Below are positions 61,692 through 64,000 of a stretch of 64,000 nucleotides of DNA, in pieces. The stretch's first letter is position 1. Each line of letters begins with the position of its first letter. The DNA comes from Pseudomonas yamanorum (lineage in GTDB: Bacteria; Pseudomonadota; Gammaproteobacteria; Pseudomonadales; Pseudomonadaceae). The notes under the pieces were generated by a model, which searched no databases, was not told the origin of the DNA, and saw only the letters and a list, made by a program, of their open reading frames with translations. The position numbers were made by a program, and so were the translations under genes. The stretch lies in contig NZ_LT629793.1 in assembly GCF_900105735.1 (NCBI RefSeq), forward strand, positions 1,860,001-1,924,000. The letters run 5' to 3'.

Positions 61692-62867
61692 TCAGGCGGG
61701 CTTGAGCCAGCTCTCGGCCAGCGCGCCCCAGTAGGCGGCGCCGGTCAACAGGATGTCGTCGTTGAAGTCATAGGCGGGGTTGTGGACCATCGGCCGCGAG
61801 ACGCCGTTGCCGATAAACAGGTAGCTGCCGGGGCAGCGTTGCAGCATCCAGGCGAAGTCTTCGCTGCCCATCAGCTTGGTGGTGTTGCCGTCGACGGCAT
61901 CTTCACCGAGCAGGGCGACGCCGACCTGGCGGGCGAATTCGGTTTCTTCGGGGTGGTTGACCAGCACCGGATAGGCCGGGCGATGTTCGATCTGCGCGGT
62001 GCAGCCGAAGCTCGCGGCCTGGGTCAGGATGATCGCCTTGACCCGCTCCAGCATCAGCTCACGCACGTTCGCATCCAGGGCACGCAGGCTCAAACGCAAC
62101 AGTGCTTGCTGGGGAATCACGTTGGCCGCCTGGCCCGCTTGCAGCGCACCGACGGTCACTACTGCGGCTTCCTGGGCATTGATATTGCGCGCCACCACGG
62201 TCTGCAACGCCATGACCATACTGGCGGCGGCCACCAGCGGGTCGACCGTCAGGTGCGGCATGGAGCCATGGCCGCCGACACCTTCGAGGGTCACGGTGAG
62301 CAGGTCCTGGGAGGCCATCATCGGCCCGACCCGCAGACCCAGATGGCCGGCGGGCAAGCCCGGCATGTTGTGCATGCCGAAGAGTGCGTCGCAGGGAAAA
62401 CGCTCCAGCAAGCCGTCGGCGAGCATGGCTTCGGCGCCGCCCTGGCCTTCTTCGGCAGGCTGGAAAATCAGGTTCAGGGTGCCGTCGAACTGCCGGGTCG
62501 CGGCCAGGTAACGGGCGGCGCCCAGCAGCATGGTGGTGTGGCCGTCATGGCCGCAGGCGTGCATGCAGCCGGCGTGTTGGCTGCTGTAGCTGGCGCCGGT
62601 GTTTTCGATGATCGGCAAGGCATCCATGTCGGCACGAATCCCCAGCTTGCGCGCGCTGCTGCCATTGCGCAGCACACCGACCACGCCGGTCTGGCCGATA
62701 CCGGTGTGGACTTCATAGCCCCAGCTTCGCAGGGATTGCGCCACGAGGGCGGAGGTGCGGTTTTCTTCAAAGCCCAGTTCGGGGTGGGCGTGAATGTCCT
62801 GACGCACGGCGTGCAGGTCGCTGGTGACATCGCTCAGCCAATCCAGGATGTGCTGGTGTGGGCTCAT
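61692..62867 (-). CDS. M20 family amidohydrolase (hippurate hydrolase-like)
   Basis: The protein has 391 residues. The metal-binding motifs of the M20D group are present: CMHACGHDGHTTMLLGAARYLA (about 98-120) and IFQPAEEGQGGAEAMLADGL (about 134-155), with a dimerisation insert near 190-300. Such enzymes hydrolyse N-acyl amino acids, hippurate or indole-acetyl conjugates. Start 62867 follows GAGGAGAATCACC. First gene of the operon with an importer and an amidase, so successive hydrolysis of an amide-linked compound is plausible. Confidence 0.9.
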   Translation of the reverse strand: MSPHQHILDWLSDVTSDLHAVRQDIHAHPELGFEENRTSALVAQSLRSWGYEVHTGIGQTGVVGVLRNGSSARKLGIRADMDALPIIENTGASYSSQHAGCMHACGHDGHTTMLLGAARYLAATRQFDGTLNLIFQPAEEGQGGAEAMLADGLLERFPCDALFGMHNMPGLPAGHLGLRVGPMMASQDLLTVTLEGVGGHGSMPHLTVDPLVAAASMVMALQTVVARNINAQEAAVVTVGALQAGQAANVIPQQALLRLSLRALDANVRELMLERVKAIILTQAASFGCTAQIEHRPAYPVLVNHPEETEFARQVGVALLGEDAVDGNTTKLMGSEDFAWMLQRCPGSYLFIGNGVSRPMVHNPAYDFNDDILLTGAAYWGALAESWLKPA

Positions 62868-62975
62868 GGTGATTCTCCTCGCAGGCGGGTGTTCCCGTTC
62901 TTGTTCGTTGCACACCGCCAGATAACCGCGATGTGCGCAGGAGGACAATCAAAGGTGGTTCCACCCTGTGGAACC

Positions 62976-63290
62976 TCATGGCAAGAGTCGGCAGCCCTCG
63001 CGTTGGCCCAGCCATTGGGCACTGTGGGTGCGACCCAGGCCGCTGGCGGTCACCCGGTGTTTTTCCGGGTTGTCGGCGAAGGCGCTGGTGGGCACGTATT
63101 GCTTCACATAACCCAGGCAATAATCAGCGGGATTGCCTTCCACGTACCGGCAGGAGCAGTACTCCTTGGCGGTGTAGGCGGCGATGATGTCGGGGAAGGC
63201 TTGCAGGTTGACCCGCTCGTGCCAGACCCAGCCGAGCAACATGAGTAGCAGCAGGATCAACAGGCTGATGAAGGGATGACGGCAGATCAT
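62976..63290 (-). CDS. Hypothetical membrane-anchored protein
   Basis: The protein has 104 residues with one N-terminal hydrophobic helix (HPFISLLILLLLMLLGWVWHE, about 5-25) and a soluble part with cysteines (YCSCRYVEGNPADYC). I do not recognise a family. It overlaps the stop of the upstream serine-hydrolase gene by 4 bp, indicating translational coupling and a shared role at the membrane or in the periplasm. Confidence 0.65.
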   Translation of the reverse strand: MICRHPFISLLILLLLMLLGWVWHERVNLQAFPDIIAAYTAKEYCSCRYVEGNPADYCLGYVKQYVPTSAFADNPEKHRVTASGLGRTHSAQWLGQREGCRLLP

Positions 63291-64000
63291 GGTTGCACCG
63301 CCGCGAGGACGCGCTTGAGGAGTTCGTTATGGCGATAGCTACCGTCGCGGTCGTCGCCGTAGCGCACGATCACCAGGTGCTCATCGGGCATCACGTAGAG
63401 CGCCTGGCCCCAGTGGCCAAGGGCGGCGAAGGTGTCGGCGGGCACGTCTGGCCAGGGTTTGGCGGCGCCTTGCACTTCGCGGTTGAGCCACCATTGGCCG
63501 CCGGGGACGGCTTCGTCCTGGCCGGGCTTGTAGTGGTCGAAGGGTTGGCGATTGAACGCGATCCACTCCTTGGGCAGTAACTGGCGTTCGCCCCAGCGAC
63601 CGTCGCGCTGCATCAGCAGGCCGACGCGCGCCAGGTCGCGGGCGGTGAGGTAGGCGTATGAAGAGGCGACGAAGGTTTCGTCGGCGTCGCTTTCCCAGGT
63701 GGCGTTGCGGATGCCCAGCGGCTGGAACAGGGCGGTCCATGGGTAGTCGACGTAGGCCTTGTGGCCGAGCATGCCTTTGAGGGTGGCGGACAGGATATTG
63801 CTGTCGCCGCTGGAGTAGCGGAATGCCTGGCCGGGGGGGCTGAAGGTGGTGGTGTCGGCGCTGAATTCAGCCATGTCGTGGCGACCGCGGGTGTAGAGCA
63901 TTGCCACCACCGAGGATTTCAGTGGGGCGAATTCGTAGTCTTCCTGCCAGTCGAGGCCCGAGGCCCAGTGCAGGAGGTCGGCCATGGTTACGCTCGGGTG
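63287..64000 (-). CDS. Beta-lactamase-family serine hydrolase, C-terminal part (5' end outside window)
   Basis: The frame remains open to the window edge, so the N-terminus and probably the catalytic SxxK are missing. The visible part begins HPSVTMADLLHWASGLDWQE, the region just after SxxK in class-C-like penicillin-binding serine hydrolases, and includes FRYSSGDSNILSATLKGMLG, with the Y-S-N-like element, and ALGHWGQALYVMPDEHLVIVRYGD, the KTG-equivalent strand. Function could be esterase or peptidase-like; antibiotic resistance is not implied. It is coupled to the small membrane protein gene downstream. Confidence 0.82.
   Translation of the reverse strand, partial: HPSVTMADLLHWASGLDWQEDYEFAPLKSSVVAMLYTRGRHDMAEFSADTTTFSPPGQAFRYSSGDSNILSATLKGMLGHKAYVDYPWTALFQPLGIRNATWESDADETFVASSYAYLTARDLARVGLLMQRDGRWGERQLLPKEWIAFNRQPFDHYKPGQDEAVPGGQWWLNREVQGAAKPWPDVPADTFAALGHWGQALYVMPDEHLVIVRYGDDRDGSYRHNELLKRVLAAVQP

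Noticed and set aside
60291..63248. A 985-codon open frame on the plus strand
   Set aside because: It runs antisense to the MHS transporter, M20 hydrolase and neighbours, has a His/Gln/Arg-rich composition typical of reversed GC-rich codons, and shows no domain.
63287..64000. Antibiotic-resistance beta-lactamase
   Set aside because: The visible part fits the broad serine hydrolase/penicillin-binding family; the catalytic N-terminal half is outside the window and nothing indicates resistance.

Overview
The window is chromosomal DNA of a fluorescent-group Pseudomonas. Support for this: GC-rich coding sequence with C/G-ending codons, the tctDE / opdH-tctCBA / AbrB-like / ung order also known from P. 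aeruginosa, a clear phaG, and about fifteen palindromic REP units of the GTGGGAGC-GGGCTTG-CTCGCGA type scattered between genes. About 68 protein genes and one tRNA-Gly(CCC) are present. Nothing looks like a prophage, an integrated island or a CRISPR array; the only clear transposable element is one IS110-family copy.

Layout. 1-11.2 kb: end of ygfZ, an HDOD protein, the tricarboxylate system (two-component pair TctE/TctD, porin, TctC, TctB, TctA, AbrB-like protein), ung and an enoyl-CoA hydratase-like enzyme. 11.2-20.8 kb: two small exported proteins, then a guanidine-assimilation operon. It has a candidate sigma-54 promoter and a guanidine-I (ykkC) riboswitch, followed by a three-gene ABC importer, two DUF1989 carboxyguanidine deiminase subunits and a biotin-dependent urea/guanidine carboxylase. 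20.8-24 kb: CWC protein, rsuA, phaG, tRNA-Gly, an acetyltransferase and a small DUF6124-like protein with a strongly folded upstream region. 24.6-38 kb: MFS exporters, LysR regulators, ogt, small membrane proteins, a CoA-transferase / HMG-CoA-lyase-like / MFS catabolic operon and an iron-type alcohol dehydrogenase. 38-41.2 kb: a DUF4917 (SIR2-like motifs) gene, a G-rich repeat and a large composite palindrome split by the IS110 element. 41.2-48 kb: XRE-cupin regulator with a class II aldolase and a DapA-like lyase, then a Fur-type ECF sigma / anti-sigma / TonB-receptor surface-signalling locus. 48-58 kb: DJ-1 protein, EamA transporter, methyltransferase, lemA/TPM operon, bglX, clsB, yceI. 58-64 kb: IclR regulator with an amidase, MHS transporter and M20 hydrolase, and a serine hydrolase running off the window end.

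The most striking region is the guanidine operon. The ribosome-binding site of its first gene is perfectly complementary over 10 nt to a hairpin inside the riboswitch aptamer, which suggests a translational ON switch. The carboxylase gene carries two different REP palindromes in frame between its two carboxyltransferase domains, adding about 76 residues. A further REP sits in the 305-nt gap before that gene. The allophanate hydrolase expected at the end of such operons is not in the window.

All assignments come from reading the sequence and from remembered family motifs. No database search was run.
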